This document shows, one piece after another, positions 1-7,720 of a stretch of DNA of 36,091 bases. Both the position numbers and the translations under genes were made by a program. The stretch spans positions 1 through 36,091 of the forward strand of contig CANFPU010000022.1 of NCBI GenBank assembly GCA_947448955.1, read 5' to 3'. The DNA comes from Burkholderiales bacterium. Its GTDB lineage: Bacteria; Pseudomonadota; Gammaproteobacteria; Burkholderiales; Burkholderiaceae_C. The notes beneath the pieces were generated by a model. It saw only the letters and a list, made by a program, of their open reading frames with translations, did not search any database and was not told the DNA's origin. Positions within the stretch are counted from its first letter, which is position 1. Every line of letters starts with the position of its first letter.

Positions 1-389
1 AGATTGAGCGGCCCGGCGGTAGTGTCGCCACCCACCAGTTCAATGCCGTGGCGATCGGCCAGTTCGAACAGGCCCTGGGCCAAACCCGCGAGGAACACCT
101 CGTCGGCACGGGGCAAGGCCAGCGCCAGCGTGAAAGCAACCGGCCGCGCACCGCAGGCCGCCAGATCGCTCAGATTGACCGCCAAGGCCTTGTGTCCCAG
201 ACGTTCGGGCCGAACGGTCGACAGGAAATGCCGCCCTTCGACCAACATGTCGCAGGAGATCGCCCACTGCATGCCAGGCGAGGGCTGCAGCAGCGCGCAG
301 TCATCGCCGACGCCCAGCACCACTTGTGCCGCCGGGAGAGACGGGCGGGTGAAGTACTTGCGGATCAGGTCGAACTCTCCCAGGGCCAT
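1..389 (-). CDS. thiL: Thiamine-monophosphate kinase, N-terminal part (cut by window edge)
   Basis: ThiL phosphorylates thiamine monophosphate to thiamine pyrophosphate with ATP, the last step of cofactor synthesis, in the cytoplasm. Only the first 129 or so codons are present; the frame is open to the left edge. The translation starts MALGEFDLIRKYF and has the family's metal and nucleotide motifs: GVGDDCALL near residue 30, SCDMLVEGRHF near residue 50 and NLSDLAACGA near residue 75, then VGGDTTAGPL at the edge. It lies 35 bp downstream of the response regulator on the same strand and may be co-transcribed with it, although the functions are unrelated. The ATG at 389-387 fits the usual ThiL N-terminus (E/D-F-x-L-I). 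Confidence 0.93.
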   Translation of the reverse strand, partial: MALGEFDLIRKYFTRPSLPAAQVVLGVGDDCALLQPSPGMQWAISCDMLVEGRHFLSTVRPERLGHKALAVNLSDLAACGARPVAFTLALALPRADEVFLAGLAQGLFELADRHGIELVGGDTTAGPLN

Positions 390-424
390 GGCTGTGATTG
401 TCACCGTGCGGGCGCGCCCGCCGT

Positions 425-1087
425 TCAGGCCGCGGGCTCACGCAGCAAGTTGGCCAACTCAACCGCAGAGCGCACGGCCATCTTCTCGAACATCCGGGCA
501 CGGTGCACTTCCACCGTGCGAACGCTGATGTCGAGTTCATCGGCCATCTGCTTGTTGGCCAAGCCAGCGACCACCCGGTCCATGACCTCGCGCTCTCGCT
601 CGGTCAGTTCGGCCAGAGAACGCGCCAGCGCCTGTTTCTGGCGCCGACGCAGGATGGCCAGCGCGCTGACCTGCAAGGCCTGCTCGACCCGGTCGACCAG
701 CGCGTTGTCGGAAAACGGCTTCTCGACAAAGTCGAAAGCCCCGCGCTTGACCGTCGCCACCGCCGTCGGCACATCGCCATGGCCGGTGAGAAAGATCACC
801 GGCAAGGCCTGCGTCAACCCGCGCTCGACAAGCCGATCGAACAACACCAGGCCGCTCGTACCCGGCATTCGCACATCGAGCAGCAAGCAAGAAGGCGAGT
901 CGGGCCAGCCAGCGGCCAGGTCGCGGCCGGCCAACCAAGTCTCGAAAGCCTCTGCCTGCGCGAAGCCTTCTGACAGCAAACGTCGAGAGCGCAGCAGCCA
1001 AGCCAGCGAGTCACGCACCACGGCCTCATCGTCGACCAGGTAAACCACCGGAATGCCGAGTGGCGGGTTGGCGGGGTGGGGTGTCAT
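425..1087 (-). CDS. FixJ/DctR-type two-component response regulator
   Basis: This 220-residue cytoplasmic transcription regulator has a receiver domain (about 12-135) with acidic pair D19/D20, phospho-acceptor D71 in LLLDVRMPG, switch T101 and conserved K123 in the EKPF motif. A LuxR-type helix-turn-helix follows at about 160-215 (LTEREREVMDRVVAGLANK...VRTVEVHR). That arrangement is the FixJ/TodT/DctR subfamily. An upstream ATG at 1120 would add 11 residues, but the protein from 1087 (MTPHPANPPLGIP) puts the receiver domain at the normal distance from the start. It is 37 bp downstream of the sensor kinase on the same strand, so the two are the cognate pair. DctR of Rhodobacter capsulatus, a C4-dicarboxylate regulator, has this layout; a link to malate is suggested by the adjacent maeB but not shown. 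Confidence 0.9.
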   Translation of the reverse strand: MTPHPANPPLGIPVVYLVDDEAVVRDSLAWLLRSRRLLSEGFAQAEAFETWLAGRDLAAGWPDSPSCLLLDVRMPGTSGLVLFDRLVERGLTQALPVIFLTGHGDVPTAVATVKRGAFDFVEKPFSDNALVDRVEQALQVSALAILRRRQKQALARSLAELTEREREVMDRVVAGLANKQMADELDISVRTVEVHRARMFEKMAVRSAVELANLLREPAA

Positions 1088-1124
1088 GGCGCCAAGTATG
1101 GTGCAAGCCAGCAGCGACAAGGGT

Positions 1125-3284
1125 TCAAGCGCTCTCGATCGGGCTGACCCGAGTCGGGCCGCGGGGCAAGCTCAGCGGCAGCGTGAAGCGAAATTCGGTG
1201 CCGGCCGGGCCAGCCTGGCCGGACTTGGCCGGCAAGTTGTCGAAGTCCATCGCGCCGCCATGCTGCTCCACCACCGTGCGGCACAACGACAGGCCCAGCC
1301 CCATGCCCTCATCTTTGGTCGTGAAGAACGGTGTGAACAGGCGTGACGCAACCTCGGCCGCAATTCCGGGGCCCGCGTCGATCACCGAAAAGACCACCCA
1401 ACGGCCCTGCGCGCCAGACACCAGCCGGACCCGCAACGTGAGCATGCGGTCGGCCAACGGCGTGCAGCCGTCCATCGCCTGGACAGCGTTGCGCGCGAGA
1501 TTGAGCAGGACCTGCTCGACCATGGTGCGATCGACCTTGACCCTGGGCGCCGGCTGCAAGATGTCGAGTTCCACCCTGGCACCGCTCTTGCGAGCCTGCA
1601 AACGCACCAATGGCAAGATCGACTCGATCAGCAGGTCAGCAGCGATCACCTCGTGAGCCTGGTGGCGTCGACGCACAAAGTCATGCACGCTCTTGATCAC
1701 ACGGCCCGCGCGTTCGGCCTGTTCGGCGATGCGAACGAAGGCGTAACGAAGCTGGGTGCTCAGCGCCTCGTCGCCAGTCGGGTGGGTCTGGGTCGATGCG
1801 GCGCGACCGGGCGCATCAATCAAATTGAGCGAGCCGGTGGCGTAGCTGGCGATGGCAGAGAGTGGCTGGTTGAGTTCATGGCTGAGCAGCGAGGCCATCT
1901 CGCCAGCACTGGCCAGCCTGGCAGTGGCTTGCAAGCGCTCCTGCTGCTGGCGCGACAGGTCTTCAGCGCGACGCTGGACTGACAGGTCGAGCACCGTGCT
2001 CATCCAACCAGTGTGCCGACCATTGCCGTCGACCAGCGGTGCCTCGTAAATCACCACTGGAAAGCGCTCACCATTCCGGCGCAGGAAAACCGTCTCGTAG
2101 CCCTCGTGCGGCGGCTCGGCCGCGACACCGGGCGCTTGACGCGCGGCTTGGCGGCGCTGGTACTCGGCTGCCCATTCGGGTGGCCAATAGGGCGGCGAGC
2201 GGGCGTGCTGCAATTCCTCGGCCGAATAGCCGACCATGTTGCAAAAGGCCGGGTTCACATAGACGATGCGGCCATCGTGATCGCGCGCACGCAAGCCGGT
2301 CAACAGGGAGTCCTCCATCGCTTTGCGGAACACCAAGGCCTCGGCCAGCAAGCCCTCGGCCAGCGCGCGGCGGCGCCAATCACGCGCCAACAGCAAGACC
2401 ACGGCGAACAGACCGATCGACAGACCCAACACCAAAGCCGTGGCCAGGTTCGGAATCAGACTGGGTGCGCGCTGCACCGCGTCGACCCGTAGCTGCAATG
2501 TCGTGCCAGGCAGGTCGACGATCCGATCAGCAATGAACACGCCGCCACCACGGACTGCGCCACTGCGGGCCAACCTGGTACCGTCGGCCTCAACGATCGA
2601 CAGTTCATGGCTGCGCCCCAACTCGACCACCCGCAATTCGTCGAGCAACAACGGCATGACGATGCTCACGACCGTAAAGCCGATCAGCTGTCCGGTCTCT
2701 TGAATCGGCACGCAGAGGTCCAGCACTTCGACGCCTAGGCCGTCCGACAACGGCACGAATTGGCTGTGCGAGAACATCGGCGACATCGCTCGCCGCGCCA
2801 CGCCGCAAGCCTGCGCGATGTCGGGGTCCATCGAAGCGCGTGGCCAACGCATGAACAAGGGCTCGCGAAAAGGCGACTCGGCAGACTCCAGGATCTTCAG
2901 GCTGGCATCACGGCGCTCGATGCGGCCGATCTCGCGCAGCTCGGCCAGCAGCGCTTCGGCATTGCGCCGCCAGGCATGAGGCTCGCCAGGGCGATGCTGC
3001 AAACCTTGCAAACCCTGCAGCACCACCTGGCTGCGGCGCCGGATCTCGCCCAAGGCGGCAGCGGCGACTTCGTCGCTGCGCTCCTGGGCCCGAGCCTCTT
3101 CATAACGCAGGGTCAGCGCCACCAACAAGGTCTGCGCCACCAGCAGCAAGACCACCAGTGCCCCCCACAGCAACGCGCGCGGTCTGCGCCAATTCGACCG
3201 GGCACGGCCCCACCACGAGGCCAGCGATCTTTCGCCCAAGGGCGGCGGCAAGGAAGGTGACGAAGGGGCTGGCGATCGACTCAT
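1125..3284 (-). CDS. PAS-containing membrane sensor histidine kinase (DctS/FixL-like)
   Basis: A 719-residue inner-membrane sensor kinase. Order of parts: basic N-terminus; membrane segment at about 38-59; periplasmic sensor region of about 220 residues; second membrane segment at about 279-301; PAS domain at about 316-440 (GRIVYVNPAFCNMVGYS); dimerisation/phospho-acceptor helix with H469 in SHELNQPLSAI; and an ATPase domain with N599 in the N box, DAGPGI at 636-641 and GMGLGLS at 660-666. The start at 3284 (MSRSPAPSS) was chosen because longer frames run into the divergent maeB. The domain order matches DctS and related FixJ-partner kinases. The periplasmic domain is not a recognisable match by eye, so the ligand is unknown; maeB next door makes a C4-dicarboxylate a reasonable guess. 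It precedes its regulator by 37 bp. Confidence 0.9.
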   Translation of the reverse strand: MSRSPAPSSPSLPPPLGERSLASWWGRARSNWRRPRALLWGALVVLLLVAQTLLVALTLRYEEARAQERSDEVAAAALGEIRRRSQVVLQGLQGLQHRPGEPHAWRRNAEALLAELREIGRIERRDASLKILESAESPFREPLFMRWPRASMDPDIAQACGVARRAMSPMFSHSQFVPLSDGLGVEVLDLCVPIQETGQLIGFTVVSIVMPLLLDELRVVELGRSHELSIVEADGTRLARSGAVRGGGVFIADRIVDLPGTTLQLRVDAVQRAPSLIPNLATALVLGLSIGLFAVVLLLARDWRRRALAEGLLAEALVFRKAMEDSLLTGLRARDHDGRIVYVNPAFCNMVGYSAEELQHARSPPYWPPEWAAEYQRRQAARQAPGVAAEPPHEGYETVFLRRNGERFPVVIYEAPLVDGNGRHTGWMSTVLDLSVQRRAEDLSRQQQERLQATARLASAGEMASLLSHELNQPLSAIASYATGSLNLIDAPGRAASTQTHPTGDEALSTQLRYAFVRIAEQAERAGRVIKSVHDFVRRRHQAHEVIAADLLIESILPLVRLQARKSGARVELDILQPAPRVKVDRTMVEQVLLNLARNAVQAMDGCTPLADRMLTLRVRLVSGAQGRWVVFSVIDAGPGIAAEVASRLFTPFFTTKDEGMGLGLSLCRTVVEQHGGAMDFDNLPAKSGQAGPAGTEFRFTLPLSLPRGPTRVSPIESA

Positions 3285-3306
3285 TGAAAGCGCAGTATTG
3301 CCCAGG

Positions 3307-3334
3307 TTCAGACGCTGACCACGCTGACTAAAAT
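3307..3334 (+). promoter_or_regulatory. Putative sigma-70 promoter of maeB
   Basis: A -35 box TTCAGA (3307-3312, 4 of 6 matches) and a -10 box TAAAAT (3329-3334, 5 of 6) are separated by 16 bp. Transcription would start near 3341, leaving a leader of about 20 nt that carries AGGA before the maeB ATG at 3360. Read by eye only. Confidence 0.4.
3312..3329. repeat. Tandem 9-bp direct repeat in the maeB promoter spacer
   Basis: ACGCTGACC (3312-3320) is followed directly by ACGCTGACT (3321-3329). The pair sits between the proposed -35 and -10 boxes of maeB, within the 75 bp that separate maeB from the divergent sensor kinase. It could be a regulator binding site, for example for the neighbouring FixJ-type regulator; this is inference. 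Confidence 0.5.
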
Positions 3335-3359
3335 CCCTACCGCCGATCAGGACCACCTC

Positions 3360-5654
3360 ATGCCGACTCAAGAAGAAAAGAACACTGAACTGCGTCGCGC
3401 TGCGCTCGAGTACCACGAGTTCCCCACGCCAGGCAAGGTGGCGATTGCGGCGACCAAACAGATGGTCAACCAGCATGACTTGGCGCTTGCCTACTCGCCG
3501 GGTGTGGCTGCGGCGTGCGAAGAAATCGTTGCCGACCCAGCCAACGCTTGGCGCTACACCGCGCGAGGCAATCTCGTCGCGGTGGTCACCAACGGCACTG
3601 CGGTGCTGGGTCTGGGCAACATCGGCCCGCTGGCATCCAAGCCAGTCATGGAGGGCAAGGCCGTATTGTTCAAAAAGTTTGCCGGCATTGACGTCTTCGA
3701 CCTAGAGATCAACGAACTCGATGTCGACAAGCTGGTCGACATCATCGCCGCGCTCGAACCCACTTTCGGTGGCGTCAACCTCGAGGACATCAAAGCACCC
3801 GACTGCTTTTATGTCGAGCGCAAGCTGCGCGAGCGCATGAAGATCCCAGTCTTCCACGACGACCAACACGGCACCGCGATCGTGGTCGGCGCTGCGTTGC
3901 TCAACGGGCTGAAGGTGGTCGGCAAGAAGATCGGCGAGATCAAGCTCGTCACATCGGGCGCCGGCGCGGCTGCGCTGGCCTGCCTGAACCTGCTGGTCAA
4001 GCTCGGCCTGCCGAAGCGAAACATCTTTGTCACTGACTTGGCGGGTGTGGTCTACCAAGGCAGAGTCGAGCTGATGGATCCGGACAAATCGGAATTCGCG
4101 CAGGACACGCCGCTGCGCACGCTGGGCGAGGCGATGGTCGGCGCCGATGTGTTCCTCGGCCTGTCGGCCGGTGGCGTGCTCAAGGCCCCGGTGGTGGCGA
4201 CGATGGCCGCCAAGCCGCTGATCTTCGCGCTGGCCAATCCGACGCCCGAGATCATGCCCGAGCAGGTCAAGGCGGTGCGAGGTGATGCGATCATGGCGAC
4301 CGGCCGCACCGATTACCCGAACCAGGTCAACAACGTTTTGTGCTTCCCGTACATCTTCCGGGGTGCACTGGATTCAGGGGCCACGACGATCACCGTGCAG
4401 ATGGAGATCGCCGCAGTGCACGCCATCGCCGACCTGGCACAGGCCGAGCAGAACGACGTGGTGGCCGCGGCCTACGCCGGCGCCACGCTGGCCTTCGGCC
4501 CCGAGTACCTGATCCCCAAGCCGTTTGACCCGCGCTTGATGATGAAAATCGCGCCGGCCGTGGCGCGAGCAGCGTTTGAGTCCGGCGTCGCGGCACGGCC
4601 GGTGACCGACTACGAGGCCTACGAGGAGCGACTCCAGAGCTTCGTCTATGCCTCGGGCAACGCGATGAAGCCGATCTTCAGCCAAGCGAAACGGGCCAAG
4701 CGCCGCAACGTGGCCTTCGCCGAGGGCGAGGACCGCCGCGTGCTGAGGGCGGTGCAGGTGATCATCGACGAAGGTCTGGCCAGGCCCTGGCTGGTCGGGC
4801 GCACCTCAGTGATCACCGCGCGCATCGACAAACTCGGGCTGCGTTTGCAGCAAGGCCGCGACTACGAAATCGTCAACATTGACGATGACCCCCGCTACCG
4901 CGACTACTGGCAGACCTACCACCGCCTGACCGAGCGCAAAGGCGTGACCGAACAGTTCGCGAAGATCGAAATGCGTCGGCGTCTGACCTTGATCGCCTCA
5001 ATGCTGCTGCACAAGGGCGAAGTCGACGGCATGATCTGCGGCACCTGGGGTTCGACCAACCAGCATTTGGCCTACATCGACCAGGTCATCGGCCGCCGCC
5101 CCGGGGTCAACACCTACGCCTGCATGAACGGGCTGATCCTGCCGGGGCGCCAGGTCTTTCTGGTCGACACCCACGTGAACTACGACCCCACAGCCGAGCA
5201 ACTGGCCGAGATCACAATTCTTGCGGCTGAGGAGATGCTGCGATTCGGCGTGAGTCCCAAGGCGGCACTGCTGTCACATTCGAGCTTCGGGGCCAGCAAC
5301 CAGCCCTCGGCAGTCAAGATGCGCGACGCGCTGGCACTGATCCAGGCGCAGGCACCCTGGCTGGAAGTGGATGGTGAGATGCATGGCGATGCAGCGCTGG
5401 ACGCCGACTATCGGCACGAGTTGATGCCCAGATCGACGCTGACTGGCGAAGCCAACCTGCTGGTGCTGCCGAACATCGACGCGGCCAACATCTCCTACAA
5501 CCTGTTGAAGACAGCGGCGGGTGGCGGCATTGCGATTGGCCCCGTGCTGCTTGGCGCCGCCAAACCAGCACACATCCTGACGCCCTCGGCCACGGTGCGT
5601 CGCGTCGTCAACATGACCGCACTGACCGTGGCGGACGCGAACGCCGCCCGCTGA
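3360..5654 (+). CDS. maeB: NADP-dependent malic enzyme fused to a phosphotransacetylase-like domain
   Basis: A 764-residue cytoplasmic enzyme that decarboxylates malate to pyruvate with NADP, feeding pyruvate and NADPH metabolism. The N-terminal malic domain (about 1-160) has AYSPGVA with catalytic-type Y45, NLEDI with metal ligands E142/D143, and HDDQHGTA at 166-173. The NAD(P)-binding domain has the glycine-rich SGAGAAAL at 199-206. From about residue 430 to the end it resembles phosphate acetyltransferase ([36 protein letters not shown]). Length is close to E. coli MaeB (759). In this family the C-terminal part is generally regulatory and mediates acetyl-CoA inhibition rather than catalysis. 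The gene is divergent from the two-component pair. AGGA upstream of the ATG supports the start. No clear terminator hairpin follows. Confidence 0.96.
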   Translation: MPTQEEKNTELRRAALEYHEFPTPGKVAIAATKQMVNQHDLALAYSPGVAAACEEIVADPANAWRYTARGNLVAVVTNGTAVLGLGNIGPLASKPVMEGKAVLFKKFAGIDVFDLEINELDVDKLVDIIAALEPTFGGVNLEDIKAPDCFYVERKLRERMKIPVFHDDQHGTAIVVGAALLNGLKVVGKKIGEIKLVTSGAGAAALACLNLLVKLGLPKRNIFVTDLAGVVYQGRVELMDPDKSEFAQDTPLRTLGEAMVGADVFLGLSAGGVLKAPVVATMAAKPLIFALANPTPEIMPEQVKAVRGDAIMATGRTDYPNQVNNVLCFPYIFRGALDSGATTITVQMEIAAVHAIADLAQAEQNDVVAAAYAGATLAFGPEYLIPKPFDPRLMMKIAPAVARAAFESGVAARPVTDYEAYEERLQSFVYASGNAMKPIFSQAKRAKRRNVAFAEGEDRRVLRAVQVIIDEGLARPWLVGRTSVITARIDKLGLRLQQGRDYEIVNIDDDPRYRDYWQTYHRLTERKGVTEQFAKIEMRRRLTLIASMLLHKGEVDGMICGTWGSTNQHLAYIDQVIGRRPGVNTYACMNGLILPGRQVFLVDTHVNYDPTAEQLAEITILAAEEMLRFGVSPKAALLSHSSFGASNQPSAVKMRDALALIQAQAPWLEVDGEMHGDAALDADYRHELMPRSTLTGEANLLVLPNIDAANISYNLLKTAAGGGIAIGPVLLGAAKPAHILTPSATVRRVVNMTALTVADANAAR

Positions 5655-5818
5655 CCGCAGCGATTGCTGACCAAATCTTGAGGCTGGAGCGACCAGTTTC
5701 TGCCTTCATCTGACCCGCAGCTGCGCCCGACGGTCGTCAATATACGGGAGATGAGCCTGCATCGGTCGCAGCTCCTCAGCCAATGCCCTTCATTTTTGCC
5801 CAATTATGAGGCATCGGC

Positions 5819-5847
5819 TTGAGTTTTTTGAGGCCCTCCGGTAACAT
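5819..5847 (+). promoter_or_regulatory. Putative promoter of the RNase-barstar pair
   Basis: TTGAGT (5819-5824) and TAACAT (5842-5847) are spaced by 17 bp, each with 4 of 6 consensus matches. Transcription would start near 5854, giving a leader of about 20 nt before the GTG at 5875. The 220-bp gap after maeB (5655-5874) is otherwise empty of recognisable features and turns noticeably AT-richer from about 5780. Confidence 0.35.
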
Positions 5848-5852
5848 TACCG
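5839..5852. repeat. Palindrome over the -10 box, possible operator
   Basis: CGGTAA-CA-TTACCG is a perfect 6-bp inverted repeat with a 2-bp centre, and it covers the proposed -10 hexamer. A repressor dimer bound here would block the RNase promoter. No regulator gene lies beside it, so the operator role is inference. Confidence 0.4.
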
Positions 5853-5874
5853 ACACAGAAATCAGGGTAAACCA

Positions 5875-6285
5875 GTGAACCAGACCACTCGGTCATCGTT
5901 TTGCAGACTGCGGGGCAAACTGCGGCTACTGTCGATGGTTGTGGGGCTGGTGCTACTGGCCAATGTTGCCGGCGCCAAGGGGCCGGTGGAGGGAGTGGGG
6001 ACGGTCGCGTTGGCAGCGCTGCCGCTTGAAGCCCAGCGAACGCAACGCTTGATCCGTGCCGGAGGACCATTTCCTTACGCAAAGGATGGTGGAGTTTTCG
6101 GTAATTTCGAGCGTCAATTGCCACAGCGTGAGCGCGGTTTTTACCGCGAGTACACGGTAGAAACGCCGGGGGCACGCGACAGAGGCGCCCGGCGGATTGT
6201 CTGCGGTGGCAAGCAGCCCGTAGAACCTGATGCCTGTTACTACACCGCCGATCATTACGCGAGCTTCAAGCTCATCGCGCCTTGA
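5875..6285 (+). CDS. Secreted guanyl-specific ribonuclease (RNase Sa/barnase family)
   Basis: A 136-residue precursor of a small exported ribonuclease that should cleave single-stranded RNA after G. A signal peptide is visible: basic n-region, hydrophobic 19-33, AGA cleavage site near residue 34. The mature part of about 100 residues follows the Streptomyces RNase Sa pattern: FPYAKDGGVFGNFE at 66-79, REYTV with catalytic base E92, PGARDRGARRIVCG with the active-site arginines (101-107), and YYTADHYASF with catalytic acid H127. C110 and C121 might pair. All catalytic residues are present, so it should be active. The GTG start has AGGG 7 bp upstream; an internal ATG at 5935 would cut into the signal peptide. 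The barstar gene follows after 45 bp. The region is AT-richer than its neighbours, which may mean it was acquired. Confidence 0.9.
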   Translation: MNQTTRSSFCRLRGKLRLLSMVVGLVLLANVAGAKGPVEGVGTVALAALPLEAQRTQRLIRAGGPFPYAKDGGVFGNFERQLPQRERGFYREYTVETPGARDRGARRIVCGGKQPVEPDACYYTADHYASFKLIAP

Positions 6286-6316
6286 TCAGCGATTGATTCA
6301 GACCTTTATTGACCCT

Positions 6317-6321
6317 GGAGG
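6317..6321 (+). promoter_or_regulatory. Ribosome binding site that fixes the barstar start
   Basis: GGAGG lies 9 bp before the ATG at 6331 but only 3 bp before an in-frame GTG at 6325. Spacing therefore favours the ATG. It is one of the strongest ribosome binding sites in the window, as expected if inhibitor must be made in excess over the RNase. Confidence 0.7.
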
Positions 6322-6330
6322 AACGTGACC

Positions 6331-6897
6331 ATGCTGCTGCAGACTGTCCGTCCCAATATCGTGCAGGCGATTCGCGCCTACCGAGTCGAAGACTTGATGC
6401 AGGCCGCCGAAAACGAAGGCCAACATTTTCTGTACGCCAACCTGACCGATGCGCAATCGAAACAGGACGTATTGGACAAGATCGCCGAATCGTTCCTTTT
6501 TCCGACCCATTTCGGCAAGAATCTCGACGCGCTGTTCGACTGCATGACCGATCTGGTGAACCGCGCCGGTCACCAACCGGGTTTCGTCGTGGTGCTTGAG
6601 CAGTTGCCAGACAGTGTCAAGTTCGACCGTGAAGCGCGCGAGCAGTTGCTCGATGTGTTTCGGGACACCGCCGATTTTTGGGCTGAACGCCGCATCCCGT
6701 TCCGTTGCTTTTACTCGTTCGCCGTTGCACGCAGCAACGAGACAAGTGCCTGGGAACGGGCCAACGATGTCACGCCCTTGCCTGAAAAGCCACCCGCCAA
6801 GACGGTGGCGAAAAGCGGCAACAACCCCAATTTCGGCACCAACATGCCGATGATGAGCAGCGCCTTTGACACAGCCATGTGGTTGACAGCCGCTTGA
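6331..6897 (+). CDS. Barstar-family ribonuclease inhibitor with long C-terminal tail
   Basis: A 188-residue cytoplasmic protein with no signal peptide. Residues about 30-130 match barstar: FGKNLDALFDCMTDL at 61-75 corresponds to the barstar helix that plugs the barnase active site, with D66 and D70 in the positions of barstar Asp35 and Asp39, and E119 in ADFWAERR in the position of Glu76. It would bind and block any RNase that stays or re-enters the cytoplasm, protecting the cell. It directly follows the RNase gene, 45 bp apart, so the two form a nuclease-immunity pair. Barstar itself is about 90 residues; this protein has about 30 extra at the N-terminus and about 55 low-complexity polar residues at the C-terminus (PEKPPAKTVAKSGNNPNFG then MPMMSS), of no recognised function. 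Confidence 0.9.
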   Translation: MLLQTVRPNIVQAIRAYRVEDLMQAAENEGQHFLYANLTDAQSKQDVLDKIAESFLFPTHFGKNLDALFDCMTDLVNRAGHQPGFVVVLEQLPDSVKFDREAREQLLDVFRDTADFWAERRIPFRCFYSFAVARSNETSAWERANDVTPLPEKPPAKTVAKSGNNPNFGTNMPMMSSAFDTAMWLTAA

Positions 6898-6905
6898 CAG
6901 CACGC

Positions 6906-6924
6906 CGCGGTTGATTCAACCGCG
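6906..6924. terminator. Perfect inverted repeat between convergent barstar and ksgA
   Basis: CGCGGTTGA-T-TCAACCGCG is a 9-bp perfect inverted repeat that includes the ksgA stop codon and begins 9 bp after the barstar stop. As RNA it would form a GC-rich hairpin on either strand. No T-run follows, so a bidirectional terminator is plausible but not certain. Confidence 0.45.
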
Positions 6925-7683
6925 CGATGACGCCCACTGTGCGAGGGCCACGTACTCGGCCACGGGTACCTCTTCGGCCCGCCGTTGTACGTCAAAACTG
7001 CCGCTAAATCTCTGCTCTTCGAGCCAGCGACCCAGAGTGTGACGCAACAGTTTGCGGCGCTGGGAGAAGGCCAGCGCCACCAGCGTTTGCAATAGACCCT
7101 CATCGAGCAGCGGTGGCGACGCCAAAGGCGCCATCCGCACGACTGCGGAATCAACCCGTGGCGGCGGGTCGAAAGCGGCTGGCGGCACATCGAACACTGA
7201 CTCGATGCGGTAACGCCACTGCAACATCACGCTCAATCGGCCGAAATCCTTGCCGCCAGGCGCAGCCGCCATGCGGTCCACCACTTCTTTTTGCAGCATG
7301 AAGTGCTGATCCTTCACCTGAGGCGCAACCGCCAGCAGATGAAACAGGATCGGCGTCGAGATGTTGTAGGGCAGATTGCCCACCACTCGCAGTGGCTGGC
7401 CTGCAGCATCGGCCAGTGCTGCGAAATCGACCCTCAGGACATCAGACTCGATCACCGTCAGGCCAGCACGCTGACGCCAGCGCACGGCCAGATCGCGGTC
7501 GAGTTCAATCACGGTGAGCGCGCCGCAGCGTTCGAGCAGGGGTTGGGTCAAAGCGCCCAAACCGGGGCCGATCTCGACCAGCGCCTCGCCTGGCTTGGGC
7601 GCAATCGCCCTGATGATCGCATCGATCACGGCGTGATCGACCAGAAAGTGCTGACCGAAACGCTTTCTCGCAAAAGGCTTCAT
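6916..7683 (-). CDS. rsmA/ksgA: 16S rRNA (adenine 1518/1519-N6)-dimethyltransferase
   Basis: A 255-residue enzyme that dimethylates two adjacent adenines near the 3' end of 16S rRNA with S-adenosylmethionine during small-subunit assembly. The N-terminus [10 protein letters not shown], the SAM-binding [10 protein letters not shown] at 37-46, the acidic IELD at 59-62 and the catalytic NLPYNIS at 103-109 are diagnostic. Length is normal for the family. The start at 7683 gives the standard [14 protein letters not shown]; an ATG 12 bp upstream at 7695 is equally possible. It lies 37 bp after surA on the same strand. In many proteobacteria pdxA sits between these two genes; here it does not. Confidence 0.95.
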   Translation of the reverse strand: MKPFARKRFGQHFLVDHAVIDAIIRAIAPKPGEALVEIGPGLGALTQPLLERCGALTVIELDRDLAVRWRQRAGLTVIESDVLRVDFAALADAAGQPLRVVGNLPYNISTPILFHLLAVAPQVKDQHFMLQKEVVDRMAAAPGGKDFGRLSVMLQWRYRIESVFDVPPAAFDPPPRVDSAVVRMAPLASPPLLDEGLLQTLVALAFSQRRKLLRHTLGRWLEEQRFSGSFDVQRRAEEVPVAEYVALAQWASSRG

Positions 7684-7720
7684 GTGCTGGCCCATGCCGC
7701 AGGCCAGGCTTGAAACTTCC

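Noticed and set aside
6298..6903. A 201-codon minus-strand frame opposite barstar
   Set aside because: Barstar motifs and a strong ribosome site mark the plus strand as coding.
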